NCBI GenBank assembly: GCA_964581465.1
Contig: CAZOOP010000005.1
Span: 52,652-116,651 of the forward strand
Direction of reading: 5' to 3'
Length of the DNA: 64,000 nucleotides
Origin: WJMB01 sp964581465
GTDB lineage: Bacteria > RBG-13-66-14
In this document: piece by piece, positions 9,180 through 17,989 of the stretch
Position numbering within the stretch: position 1 is the first letter of the stretch
Layout: the number at the start of each line of letters is the position of its first letter
The notes under the pieces: generated by a model
Told to the model about the DNA's origin: nothing
Database searches by the model: none
The model's input: the letters and a program-made list of their open reading frames with translations, nothing else
Translations under genes and position numbers: made by a program

Positions 9180-9887
9180 TTAGCCCGCCGTTGCCTGGGT
9201 CTGGCGGACGTCTTCGGTTATCCGGCCGTCGATGAGCCGGATGGTTCGCTCGCCCAGCGTGGCCACCGCCGGATCGTGGGTGACGACGATGATGGTCTGG
9301 CCGTCGGCGTGCAACTGCTGGAAGAGGGCCATGATCTCGTTGCCGGTCTTGGTGTCCAGGTTGCCCGTGGGCTCGTCGGCCAGCAGGATCGAGGGCTCGG
9401 TGACCAGGGCGCGGGCGATGGCCACGCGCTGGCGTTGGCCGCCGGAGAGCTCGTTGGGCCGGTGATCGAGGCGGTTGGCCAGGTCGACCTTGGTGAGGGA
9501 CCGGGCGGCGCGCTCCTTGCGGTCGGCTGGGGCAACCCGGGCGTAAATCAGCGGCAGCTCGACGTTCTCCAAGGCGGTGGCCCGGGGCAGCAGGTTGAAG
9601 GTTTGGAAGATGAAGCCGATTCGACGGTTGCGGATCGCCGCCAGCTCGTCGTCATCGAGGTTGGAGACCAGTTCGCCCTCGAGACGGTAGTCGCCGGCGG
9701 TCGGGGTGTCCAGGCAGCCGATGAGGTTCATCAGCGTGCTCTTGCCCGAGCCCGAGGGACCCATGATGGTCACGTACTCGCCGCGCTCGATGTCGAGGTC
9801 GATGCCGTCGAGGGCCCGCACCTCCTCGCTGCCCATTACGTAGACCTTGGCCAGGCCGCGCAGCTCGATCAGGCTGTGTTCGGGCAC
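9180..9887 (-). CDS. ABC transporter ATP-binding protein, MacB/LolD type
   Basis: Complete ABC ATPase of 235 residues. It has Walker A GPSGSGKST (43-51), the Q-loop Gln 95, signature LSGGQ (147-151) and Walker B ILLADEP (167-173). The sequence is typical of the MacB/LolD/YtrE group, which powers FtsX-like permeases that work without transporting substrate through their own channel. It begins 4 nt after the stop of the HlyD-like adaptor gene, so the two form one operon. The permease partner expected directly downstream is missing from the window. Confidence 0.92.
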   Translation of the reverse strand: MPEHSLIELRGLAKVYVMGSEEVRALDGIDLDIERGEYVTIMGPSGSGKSTLMNLIGCLDTPTAGDYRLEGELVSNLDDDELAAIRNRRIGFIFQTFNLLPRATALENVELPLIYARVAPADRKERAARSLTKVDLANRLDHRPNELSGGQRQRVAIARALVTEPSILLADEPTGNLDTKTGNEIMALFQQLHADGQTIIVVTHDPAVATLGERTIRLIDGRITEDVRQTQATAG

Positions 9888-9890
9888 GCT

Positions 9891-11138
9891 CTACTCCCCG
9901 TTCTCGATCTCGGCGATCTCGTCGCCGTGGTCCAGCTCGCGCAGCACCTTGTAGGGGCCGCCGACGACGCGTTCGGCCTCCTCCAGGCCCGAGATGACCT
10001 GCACGTGGGACTGGTCGGCGATGCCGCTCTCAATGGGACGGAAGACGACGGTATCATCGCCGCTGATGACGAAGACGCCCTCGACCTCGGCGGTTTCATC
10101 CTCGGGCGGCTCCCGGCCCAGCCAGTCGGCCACGGTGACGGCGTCGCGGATGACCACGGCGCTGATGGGGATCGAAAGCGTGTTCTCCACGCTGTCGGTG
10201 GTTATCTCTACGGTGGCGCTCATTCCCGGATAGAGGTTGGCCGGGAGGTCGTCGGTGATGACGACCTTGATCTCGAAGTTGACGACCTCGTCGGTGGTGC
10301 CGGTCAGGCTGGAGCTGGCCGAGTGGGCGATGTCGGTGACTACGCCGGAGAAGGTCAGCTCATTGAAGGCTTCGACCTCGATCTCGGCGTGCTGGCCCAG
10401 CTCGAGGTTGACGATGTCGGTCTCGTCGATGTCGGCCTCGACCTTCATCCCCTCCAGGCTGGCGATGGTGGCCAGCGGTGTGCCCCCGATGTTGACCGTG
10501 CCGGGAACGGCCATCTCGCCCTCCTCGACGTTGAGTGCGACGACGATACCGTCGATGGTCGAGACGTAGCGGGTTTTCTCGACGCCGTCACGGGCGGAGC
10601 GGATCTGGGCCGAGGCCGAATAGACCTGGCTCTCGGCGGCGTCCAGGACGGCCCGCTGAGTCCTTAACTGGGTCTGAACTAGTTCCCAATCCTGATCGCT
10701 GATCAGGCCCTCGGCGTAGAGCTCTTCCTGACGGGCGACCTCGTCCTCGATCTGTTCGAGGGCGGCCGCGGCTTGGTCTTGTTGGGCCTGGGCGGACCCA
10801 TAGGAGGCGTAGGCCTGGGAGAGCAGGCTCTCCGATTGGTCGGGATCGATCTCGATGATCAGATCGCCGACGGAGACGCGATCGCCCTCCTTGACCGGAA
10901 TACTGGTGATCTGGCCCGAGGTCAGAGCGGTCAGCTCGACCTCGACGGCGGGGCGGATGTAGCCCGGCCCGCTGACAGTGCTCTCCAAGCTGCGCAGCTC
11001 GACGGTCTCGATGCTGACCTGGGGAGCTTCCTCGCCGCCCGCGAAGATGTTGATCAACACGATGGCGGCCAGGGCGGCCACGACGATCAAAACGATGCGT
11101 CGGCCGCGCTTGCGACGTTTCTCCCTGTCACTGGGCAA
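9891..11138 (-). CDS. HlyD/MacA-like periplasmic adaptor
   Basis: Membrane-fusion adaptor linking an inner-membrane ABC pump to the envelope. A basic N-terminus and one membrane helix are followed by the lipoyl/barrel half, a coiled-coil hairpin (Gln/Ala/Glu-rich, about residues 100-180), the second lipoyl half and beta-barrel, and a membrane-proximal domain. The best start is TTG at 11138: a GGAGG (11148-11152) lies 9 nt upstream of it, inside the end of folD. An in-frame TTG at 11147 abuts that Shine-Dalgarno and is less likely. The start lies 1 nt downstream of the folD TAA, so it is in the folD transcript. Confidence 0.88.
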   Translation of the reverse strand: MPSDREKRRKRGRRIVLIVVAALAAIVLINIFAGGEEAPQVSIETVELRSLESTVSGPGYIRPAVEVELTALTSGQITSIPVKEGDRVSVGDLIIEIDPDQSESLLSQAYASYGSAQAQQDQAAAALEQIEDEVARQEELYAEGLISDQDWELVQTQLRTQRAVLDAAESQVYSASAQIRSARDGVEKTRYVSTIDGIVVALNVEEGEMAVPGTVNIGGTPLATIASLEGMKVEADIDETDIVNLELGQHAEIEVEAFNELTFSGVVTDIAHSASSSLTGTTDEVVNFEIKVVITDDLPANLYPGMSATVEITTDSVENTLSIPISAVVIRDAVTVADWLGREPPEDETAEVEGVFVISGDDTVVFRPIESGIADQSHVQVISGLEEAERVVGGPYKVLRELDHGDEIAEIENGE

Positions 11139-11139
11139 G

Positions 11140-11994
11140 TTACACAACCTCCGTGCTGAGGCCAGCTATGCCGCGGGCGGCCTCGACGGCGTTGGCCAGC
11201 ATCAGTTCCGTGGTAAGCGGTCCCACACCACCGGGCACCGGGGTGAGGAAACCGGCGGTCCCGGCTACGTCGGGATGGACGTCGCCCACCTCGTGACCGG
11301 CGTCGTCGTCCCAGTTGTATCCGGCGTCGAGAACCACGGCGCCGGGCTTGATGAACTCCGGAGTCACCAAATGGGCTCGGCCGACGGCCACGGCGAGCAC
11401 ATCGGCCTCGCGGGCCACGGCGGCCAGGTCCTTTGTGCGGCTGTGGCAGACCGTCACCGTCAGGTGGCGGGAGAGCAGCAGTTGAAACAGCGGCTTGCCC
11501 ACCGTGGGGCTGCGGCCGATGATCACGGCGCGGCGGCCCTTGAGCTCGACGCCGGTGGACTCCAGCAGTCTGAGCATCGACAGCGCCGTGGCCGGGATGA
11601 ATCGAGGCCGTCCCAGGGCCAGCAGGCCCACATTGTGCGGGTGGACGCCGTCGACGTCGCGGCGCGGGTCGATGAGCTCGTCAACCACCGCCGGATCGAG
11701 CTGCGCAGGCAGAGGACGCATCACCAGCAGACCGTCGACACCCTGCTGAACCTCGGAGAGGGTCTCGGAGAAGCGACCCGGGGTGATGTCATCGGAGTAA
11801 GTTTTCGCGTCAACGCACAGGCCGATCTTCTTGCCCCGTTTGGACAGGAACTTGGCGTAGGCCCGCGACGGCTTGTCTCCGGCGGCGACGAGGATTCCCA
11901 GCGCGGGTTCATCGTTCAGCTCGGCGGCGCGGTCCGTGGTTAGCTTACGCTGGGAACGGGCCGCTTGTTTCCCGTCTATCAATTCTGCGGTCAT
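11140..11994 (-). CDS. folD: Methylenetetrahydrofolate dehydrogenase/cyclohydrolase FolD
   Basis: Interconverts methylene- and formyl-tetrahydrofolate through methenyl-THF, feeding purine, formyl-Met and one-carbon metabolism. 284 residues with the NAD(P)-binding segment (RRAVIIGRSPTVGKPL) and the closing TPVPGGVGPLT motif of the family. Two active-site regions differ from the E. coli type. Tyr46 is followed by Lys at +2 and +6 rather than +4, and the usual Q-L-P-L-P reads M-R-P-L-P (92-96). I recall RPLP-type variants in some other bacterial FolD proteins, but cannot verify it here. It leads the operon with the adaptor and ABC ATPase. Confidence 0.9.
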   Translation of the reverse strand: MTAELIDGKQAARSQRKLTTDRAAELNDEPALGILVAAGDKPSRAYAKFLSKRGKKIGLCVDAKTYSDDITPGRFSETLSEVQQGVDGLLVMRPLPAQLDPAVVDELIDPRRDVDGVHPHNVGLLALGRPRFIPATALSMLRLLESTGVELKGRRAVIIGRSPTVGKPLFQLLLSRHLTVTVCHSRTKDLAAVAREADVLAVAVGRAHLVTPEFIKPGAVVLDAGYNWDDDAGHEVGDVHPDVAGTAGFLTPVPGGVGPLTTELMLANAVEAARGIAGLSTEVV

Positions 11995-12030
11995 TTTGTT
12001 CCTTTTTCAATACGGGGTTCAAGTCTGGGG

Positions 12031-12050
12031 TCCGAGTCGACGGACTCGGA
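12031..12050. other. Hairpin in the folD leader
   Basis: Perfect inverted repeat TCCGAGTC-GACG-GACTCGGA, 36 nt upstream of the folD ATG. It may be a leader stem or part of the preceding terminator region; its function is unknown. Confidence 0.5.
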
Positions 12051-12170
12051 TGCACAAGGCTGTCCAAGGTTTTGCCAGTGGACATTAGGTTCACATTGCT
12101 GGAGTTTAGCGACTGGGCGGGTAAACGTCAAGGCGCCTGGTCCACGTCCGCGAGGGGCGGGCGATTGCCG

Positions 12171-12263
12171 GGGGCGGCGTTGGCACGTTTCTTGCAGCAG
12201 TGCGGGGCGCGGTTCTTGACCGACCCACCCGCGATTCCGCAAGAAACGTGCCAACGCCGCCCC
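12171..12263 (-). repeat. Conserved-stem hairpin element, copy 1
   Basis: Perfect 25-bp stem (12171-12195 with 12239-12263) containing GTTGGCACGTTTCTTGC, with a 43-nt loop. It lies downstream of the M14 peptidase pseudogene and upstream of folD. It belongs to a family of five such elements in this window. Confidence 0.9.
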
Positions 12264-12322
12264 CGCGGTACGTCCCTGGTTGGCGTCGGGGTTGTGTGGT
12301 TTATCGGTGGTGGAGGTATGAA

Positions 12323-12348
12323 ACGAGGGGTCCGGCGGGACCCCTCGT
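12323..12348 (-). terminator. Terminator of the M14 peptidase gene
   Basis: 11-bp stem ACGAGGGGTCC/GGACCCCTCGT with a 4-nt loop, 30 nt after the peptidase stop. On the minus strand it is followed by TTCATACC. Confidence 0.7.
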
Positions 12349-12377
12349 CATTCTGCGTTTGAGTCTTGCCCGGCGGG

Positions 12378-14246
12378 TCAGTTACGGATGAGCACGCGGC
12401 GGGTCAGGCTCTCGCCGTTGGTCTCCAGGCGCAACAGGTAGACGCCGGGGGCGACGCCGGTGGAGTCCCAGCTCAGGCTGTGGCGACCGGCGGCGTGAGA
12501 GCCGGCGGCCAGGGTGTCCACCCGGCGGCCGGCGGTGTCGTAAACGGCCAGGCTGACGGCGCCGGCTACGGGGAGTCTGAACACGACGGCGGCGGATGCG
12601 CCTGGGGTGAGGGGATTGGGGAAGGGCTGGAGGAGCTCGGCCTGGAGCGCACCGGCGGGGGGAGTGAGCAGCTCGACGGGGCCGAAGACGGCTTCCTCGC
12701 CGGAGTCGGAAACGGTTCTCACGCGGTAGGTGTAAGCGGTCTCGGGTTGGACGTTAAGGTCCAGGTAGGCGTTGACGGTGTCGATATCCAGGGCTTGGGT
12801 GTGGAGGTCGCGCCAGGCGTCGCCCTCGCGGCGCTGGACCCAGTAGACGCCGCTCTCGCAACCGCAGTCGTTGAAGGTGATCCGCACGCCTTCGTCGACG
12901 GCCCGGGCCTGGAGGTCGGCGATCTGGGCGGCCGAGGTGTCGACGCCGTTTTCAAACATCCAGAGGAAGACGGCGTAGTGCAGCTCGCAGGTGGGTTCGA
13001 TGTAGCTGGCGTCGGGTCCGAAGCCGCCCTCGCTTTGGGTGTTGACCTCGAAGGTGTAGCCGAAGACACCGCCGGAAAAGCTGCCGCCGGAGAAGCTGTC
13101 GCCGCCGTAGGACCAGTCGGTGAAGTCGCCGTTGACGGGGTAGAGCAACTGACCGCAGCGGCCGACGTCGTATAGGCGCGGCGGGTCGTCGTAGTGGTTG
13201 TTGTAGACCACCTGGTTCATGGCGTTGGCCTGCTGGAGGAAGTGGGTGTTGTCCGGGGTGGGCGCGTTGATGTAGCCTCAGGGGACCAGCAGGTACTCGC
13301 CGTAGGAGTGGTAGCTCATGGCGAATTCGATGTCCGGATGGTCGATGAAGAAATCATGGACGGCGGTGGTCTCGAGCTCGCTGAAGGGCTCGGTTCCCCG
13401 GTAAGTGATGTCCCAGGGCCAGCCGCTGGAGCCGGAGTCGTCGTAGCCCCACTGGTAGCCGTAGTTGCGGTTGAGGTCGACGCCGGTGGCGCCGTATTGT
13501 TGGGGCGAGCGGTTCTTGCGCCACCAGTGGCCGGGATCGCCCGAGGTGTGGCCCTCGACGTAGACGTGGCCGTCGGGGTTGAGCGTGGGCAGGATAAAGA
13601 CTTCGCGGTGATTGATCAGGTAGGTGATGTCGGGGTCCGCGCCGTAGGCGTCGGCCAGCTCGTTGAGGATGTACATCGGGATCTCGAGGGTCATGATCTC
13701 CCGGGCGTGGGTGTTGCCGTGGATGAATATCTCGCCCTCGTTTTCCTCGTCGGTTGCCGGGTTGTCGCTGACCTTGACCACCCAGATGTCGCGGCCCTCG
13801 TGGGTGTCGCCGATGTCCCAGAGGACGAAGATGTCGGGGTGGTCGGCGACGAGCTGCTGCATCTCGACCACGGCCTCGGCGTAGGTGCGGTAGCCGTCGT
13901 AGAAGTCTCTGCCGTCGCGGTGGCCCTACTGGTCGAACCCGGCCAGCAGTTCCTCGTCGAGCTTGTCGTAGGTGTAGCCCAGGCTGGTGACGGCGCGCAG
14001 TTGGGCCTCGCTGGCCAGAACATGCAGACCGTCGGACAGGCCCGAGGAGGTGACGTCGAGCTGGAGGTGGGCCAGACCGGCGGCGGCTTGGGGGGTGTAG
14101 GCGTGAATGCGCACCCAGGCGAGGTCTTGCTCTTCGGTCGGGTTCACGACGGCGTCGGCCTTCGAGTCGCTCAGAGGCGAGACGGCTCTTTCGGCGCAGA
14201 CGGCCAGGGTCAGGATTGTCAGGATCAACACCGCGACGCGTTTCAT
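12378..14246 (-). pseudogene. M14 zinc carboxypeptidase, interrupted by two in-frame stops
   Basis: One continuous frame of 623 codons encodes a secreted carboxypeptidase but contains TAG at 13926-13928 and TGA at 13278-13280. The signal peptide is at the N-terminus. The catalytic domain shows HGNTHAREIMTLE (zinc ligands), DLNRNYGYQW and SYHSYGE. The C-terminus holds a Por-type sorting-like domain (FPNPLTPGASA ... GVYLLRLETNGE). The TGA follows YLLVP and precedes GY, where M14 enzymes usually have Trp, so TGG to TGA is the simplest origin. No frameshift is present. It is either a recent pseudogene, a draft-sequence artefact, or much less likely a recoded gene. It is divergent from the M28 peptidase gene next door. 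Confidence 0.8.
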
Positions 14247-14646
14247 GGTCGGCTCCTTGGATTCTGCGGGCTGAGTCGGCGGAGGATTTGACTATGATAA
14301 GAGCGGAGAAGAGCAGAGAAGAGGGCCTTAAGGCGGCTCGGGTATCGCTTGCCCGATCCGGAAACCTCACCCTCTGAACAATTGTTTGGCGTGGAGGTCT
14401 TCGGGGCTCGGGGTCGTTCGCCCGGGCTCCACTCCATATATATCACTTCATTAAGGCGTACAACGTCTAGCACAGAAGATACCCGCGGGCAAGCGGGCTC
14501 GGATTTGCCCCGGCGTGATTTCTGTAGTATGTTGACCTCACTGGAAGCGACATATCTTGTAGTTGGAAGGTTGGCGGCGGGATCGAGAACGTCCCGCTCC
14601 TCCGCTCCACCGGTCCCGACCAACCGGAATCTCTTGGGGAGAGGCC
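14247..14646. other. Divergent intergenic region between two peptidase genes
   Basis: 400 bp between the M14 and M28 starts. It must hold both promoters, but no convincing -35/-10 pair was found. A short AT-rich patch CCATATATATCAC lies at 14434-14446. Confidence 0.5.
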
Positions 14647-16470
14647 ATGATCAGCCACCGATCCTTCGCCATCGTGTTCCTGTTACTCATCTGTTTCAGC
14701 AGTGTTGGAGCCGCCGAGCTGGTGCTTTTCGAAGAGCCCGCCGCGCCGCCCGCCGGGGCCGTCGTCCTGCTGGAGGGCGCCGATTACGCCGTCTGCCTGG
14801 GTTCGTCCGATTCGCCCGGAGCGGTTGCGCTGGACAGCGACGCCGAGGAGCGGCGCTATCTGCGGGTGCTGCTGAACGATCCCGCCGCCGCGGAGAAGCT
14901 CGCCGGGCTGGGCGAGGTCGTCCTGAGCCGGGGGAATCTGCGCCTGGTGCGCTGGAACGGCGAGCTGCCGCCGGGCTTCACCCTGGAGGGCATCCACGCG
15001 ATGCTGCCCCTGGAGATGACCAGGGCGGTTACCGCTCGCGCCGATTCCGGCTTGCCGCCCGTCCCCGGCGACGACCCCCGGTTGACCGCCATCGTCGCCG
15101 CCGTCGACGAGACCCGGATCAAGGACACCATTCAGGACCTGGAGGACTTCGTCACCCGCAGCGCCCGCCACAGCCAGTACTATCAGGCCTGCCTCTACGC
15201 CGAGGAGATCCTCGACGGCCTGGGTCTGGACGGCTGGATCCAGACCTTCACAGCCTACCCCTGGTACGGCTCAACGTTCAATTGCTACAACGTCATCGCC
15301 GAGCAGCCCGGCCAGGTCTCGCCCGACGAGATCTACATCATCTGCGGCCACCTGGACTCGACGGCGGGCTCGCCCTGGAATGATGAAGATACAGCGCCCG
15401 GGGCCGACGACAACGCCAGCGGTTCGGTGGCCGTTCTCGAGGCCGCCCGCGTGCTCTCCCAGTACGACTTCGACGCCACTCTGCGCTACATCTGCTTCGG
15501 CGCCGAGGAGCAGGGGCTTTGTGGCAGCACCTACTATGCCGACCAGGCCTACGCCGCCGGTGACGACATCCGCGGGGTGATCAACGTCGATATGGTCATC
15601 TGGGACGGTCACGGTTATGACACCGTCTGGGTGCCCTACGACAGTCAGTCCAGCTCCCTGGCGACCTTCCTCGACGACTTCGCCGCCGAGTATGTGCCCG
15701 ACCTGACCGTCTCCACCAGCTACGATCCCGGTTTCGAGTGGAGCGATCACTCCCCGTTCTGGAACAAGGGCTATCCAGCGCTGCTGCTCATCGAGGACTC
15801 CTACGACGACAACCCGCACTACCATTCGATCACGGACCTGCTGGCTAACTACGAAGCCTGCTGGCCCTTCGGCACCAACGTGCTGCGCGCCGCCGTGGGC
15901 TGCGTGGCGGCGCTGGCCGACCCAATAGACGACACCGACGTCGGAACCCTCGCCTTGACCGCCGAGGCCGTCGCCGACGGTGTGCGCCTGGAGTGGTCCG
16001 CCGGTGGTCCCGGCCCCCTGGTCGAGCCGCAGCTCCTCGAAGCCTCCGGTTGGACGACGCTGGTCGAGCGGCCCCTCGACGGCGCGGCGGGGTCTTGGCT
16101 GGATCGCGAGGCGACCCCCGGCGATCGGCGATACCGCTTGCGGGTCAGCGAGCCCGACGGCGGCGTCTGGCACACCTCGGCCGTCGAGGTGCGTCTCGAG
16201 CCGTCGCGCGAACTCCTGAGCCTCGATCTCTGGCCCGTGCCCAGCACCGGCGAGGTGCAGCTCGCCCTGCGGCTGCCCGAGGCCGGCGCGGTTACCCTGG
16301 AGCTCTACGACCTGTCCGGGCGACGCCTGTTGAGCGATGAACTGGGCCGTCTGGAAGCCGGAGAGACCCGGACGAGTCTCGGACTGGGAGCTCTCGATCC
16401 CGGCGTCTACCTGTTGCGCGCTTCCGCCGGCGGCCGGTCGGTCAGCCGCCGTCTGGTCATCGGGCGCTGA
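14647..16470 (+). CDS. Secreted M28 zinc aminopeptidase with C-terminal sorting-like domain
   Basis: 607 residues, starting at an ATG with GGGGAGAGG upstream. Order: signal peptide (about 1-23), an N-terminal extension, then an M28 peptidase domain. The domain shows the expected co-catalytic zinc ligands: GHLDS, APGADDNASG, FGAEEQGLCGS, NVDM and HYHSITD. A linker domain and an approximately 80-residue C-terminal module (LWPVPSTGEVQL ... LYDLSGR ... GVYLLRA) resemble Por/T9SS-type sorting domains. It probably releases N-terminal amino acids from peptides outside the cell. The broken M14 peptidase beside it carries the same kind of C-terminal domain, suggesting a shared export route. Confidence 0.9.
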   Translation: MISHRSFAIVFLLLICFSSVGAAELVLFEEPAAPPAGAVVLLEGADYAVCLGSSDSPGAVALDSDAEERRYLRVLLNDPAAAEKLAGLGEVVLSRGNLRLVRWNGELPPGFTLEGIHAMLPLEMTRAVTARADSGLPPVPGDDPRLTAIVAAVDETRIKDTIQDLEDFVTRSARHSQYYQACLYAEEILDGLGLDGWIQTFTAYPWYGSTFNCYNVIAEQPGQVSPDEIYIICGHLDSTAGSPWNDEDTAPGADDNASGSVAVLEAARVLSQYDFDATLRYICFGAEEQGLCGSTYYADQAYAAGDDIRGVINVDMVIWDGHGYDTVWVPYDSQSSSLATFLDDFAAEYVPDLTVSTSYDPGFEWSDHSPFWNKGYPALLLIEDSYDDNPHYHSITDLLANYEACWPFGTNVLRAAVGCVAALADPIDDTDVGTLALTAEAVADGVRLEWSAGGPGPLVEPQLLEASGWTTLVERPLDGAAGSWLDREATPGDRRYRLRVSEPDGGVWHTSAVEVRLEPSRELLSLDLWPVPSTGEVQLALRLPEAGAVTLELYDLSGRRLLSDELGRLEAGETRTSLGLGALDPGVYLLRASAGGRSVSRRLVIGR

Positions 16471-16501
16471 GCCCGGCTCGAAACACGGGTGTTGTGTGCC
16501 G

Positions 16502-16536
16502 TCAGGGTTGATCGGCTGCTAGTCGATCGACCCTGA
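16502..16536 (+). terminator. Terminator of the M28 peptidase gene
   Basis: 13-bp stem with one G-T pair (16502-16514 with 16524-16536), followed by TTTGG, 31 nt past the stop codon. Confidence 0.7.
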
Positions 16537-16539
16537 TTT

Positions 16540-16963
16540 GGCGTCTACGTGTCAAATATGCACCGGTAGCCCCGTGTGCGTTGGGGTCATCACAACTAAC
16601 ATGATTGGACAATCGCCGCCGTCCATACTTGCGCTTCAGGGCTCGCGCTTGAGGGTTGGTCCCACCGTCGGTGTCCAGCGGGGGACTTGCGGCAGCCAGC
16701 TCGAATAACAGTCGGGGCCGCCGATGATTGGAAGGTCGGTGGTCCGGTCGGGCGGCCTGTTTCGAGGAAAAGGATGGAGAGTAAGTAAAGCAGTCTATTG
16801 GCCGATTAAGCACTTGATAACCGCGCTTTGCGATACCGATCTTTGCCATACCGATCTTTGCCATATCGATTGGATACCTTCATCGTACACATCTCAAGGC
16901 CGCCTTTCCCGATGCCGCCTTTTAGATAGCTGAGCTAGTTGATTAAGGTGTGATAATCCACTT
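16540..16963. other. Intergenic tract, no gene seen
   Basis: No ORF with coding character was found. A 15-bp direct repeat (TACCGATCTTTGCCA, two copies) lies at 16834-16863, followed by CATATCGAT. The tract ends at the left flank of element 1M. Confidence 0.5.
16834..16863 (+). repeat. Tandem repeat, 15 bp x 2
   Basis: Two perfect copies of TACCGATCTTTGCCA in non-coding DNA. Confidence 0.85.
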
Positions 16964-17683
16964 GGGATCATCGCAAGAAACAGGACCAACATTGGTAACC
17001 AGAGCGAGCGGCATCGAGTTGCGGGCCTCGATGAATGCTCGGTGGAAGCCGTCAACTCGTGAGGCCGACAAGCTGTTACAGGTTTCAAACCAGGCGATAG
17101 CCTGCTGTAAGCAGGTCACTCACTAGCAGTGCTAACGCCTTGGGGTGGGACCAACAGCCTGCGGCCCGAGGTAACACGAAACCAAGAACAAATATGGGAT
17201 TATCACTCGCAAAAGAACCGACTCGTCCGGCTAATAGCTTATCATTCAATGCTTTATAGCTCATAGTCGCCCCATTGTCAGGCCGTTGCATTGTCATACC
17301 AATGCATGACGGCGATATACCTGGACTTCCATTTAGTTCCGCTGGAAGCCGGAAGCTGTTGGTTTCATTCAGGTTTCGACAATGCTGTGGGTGAGGGATC
17401 TGCTGACGGCGCTCCATTGCTCGCTTTAGCAGCTTCGAACGTTATCCGCCCTTGCTGGTTGACGCCCCGCTGAGGCTAATCTCCAAGCCCCATTCTCGAG
17501 GTGGCTTTCCAGTTGCGAATGTGTTGTTCATCTTCCGTGATGATCCCATAAAAATAACAAGAAGAACAAGGTGAAGTTGATCGCTACAAATCGGCAGTAT
17601 GATAATGTCAGCTTTCTAAGCATTAAAACATCGAATGACATCTATTAGCACGAAGTACCGGTCCAAAAACGAGTGATTACTCC
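16964..17683 (-). mobile_element. Family-1 element 1M, split by copy 1A
   Basis: The parts 16964-17195 and 17556-17683 together read as one inverted family-1 element, from GGGATCATCGCAAG to GAGTGATTACTCC, interrupted by copy 1A. The outer flanks ATCCACTT (16956-16963) and ATCCAATA (17684-17691) match at 6 of 8 positions. The 1M interior is a divergent subfamily, sharing CCTCACGAGTTGACGG (on the complementary strand) with copy 1L. Confidence 0.8.
17196..17547 (+). mobile_element. Family-1 MITE-like element, copy 1A
   Basis: 352 bp, from GGGATTATCACTCGC to GTGATGATCCC. The flanks ACAAATAT and ATAAAAAT agree at 6 of 8 positions. It belongs to the longer subfamily containing the small hairpin GCATTG-TCATAC-CAATGC. 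It sits inside the older element 1M. Confidence 0.85.
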
Positions 17684-17936
17684 ATCCAATAGAAGAGGCG
17701 TTCAACTGTTTGCGGTTCCTATCAGCCCCTTGTCCATGCTTGGTTGCCTGGATGACGATGAGCGTCCGTGGTCGCCCGATCCCCCTCACTCAATCCGGAG
17801 GGTCGCGCCATGGAGCGGGATCAGGGGCCTTGCCTCAGGTAAACGTGGGCGTACCGCACTTGGTGAGGTACTTGGGTGGCGGCTTGATGAAGTTCGCCGT
17901 GACCAGGGTATTTCAGCGTCGATTAGCGCGAAGAAG
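17684..17936. other. Intergenic tract upstream of a terminator
   Basis: Short stretch between element 1M and the terminator at 17937. No gene or known motif was recognised. Confidence 0.4.
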
Positions 17937-17960
17937 GAGGGACGGTGCAAGCCGTCCCTC
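17937..17960 (-). terminator. Terminator of the beta-barrel gene
   Basis: GAGGGACGG/CCGTCCCTC stem with a 6-nt loop, 30 nt after the stop. On the minus strand it is followed by CTTCTTCG. Confidence 0.75.
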
Positions 17961-17989
17961 TCGCTATATCTACGAAACGCGAAACGGTC

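Noticed and set aside
9030..10667. Long open frames antisense to GC-rich genes (for example opposite the ABC transporter genes, the RND exporter and the TPR genes)
   Set aside because: They are the usual open antisense frames of high-GC genes, with low-complexity Gly/Ala/Val/Asp-rich translations, no family match and no start signals.
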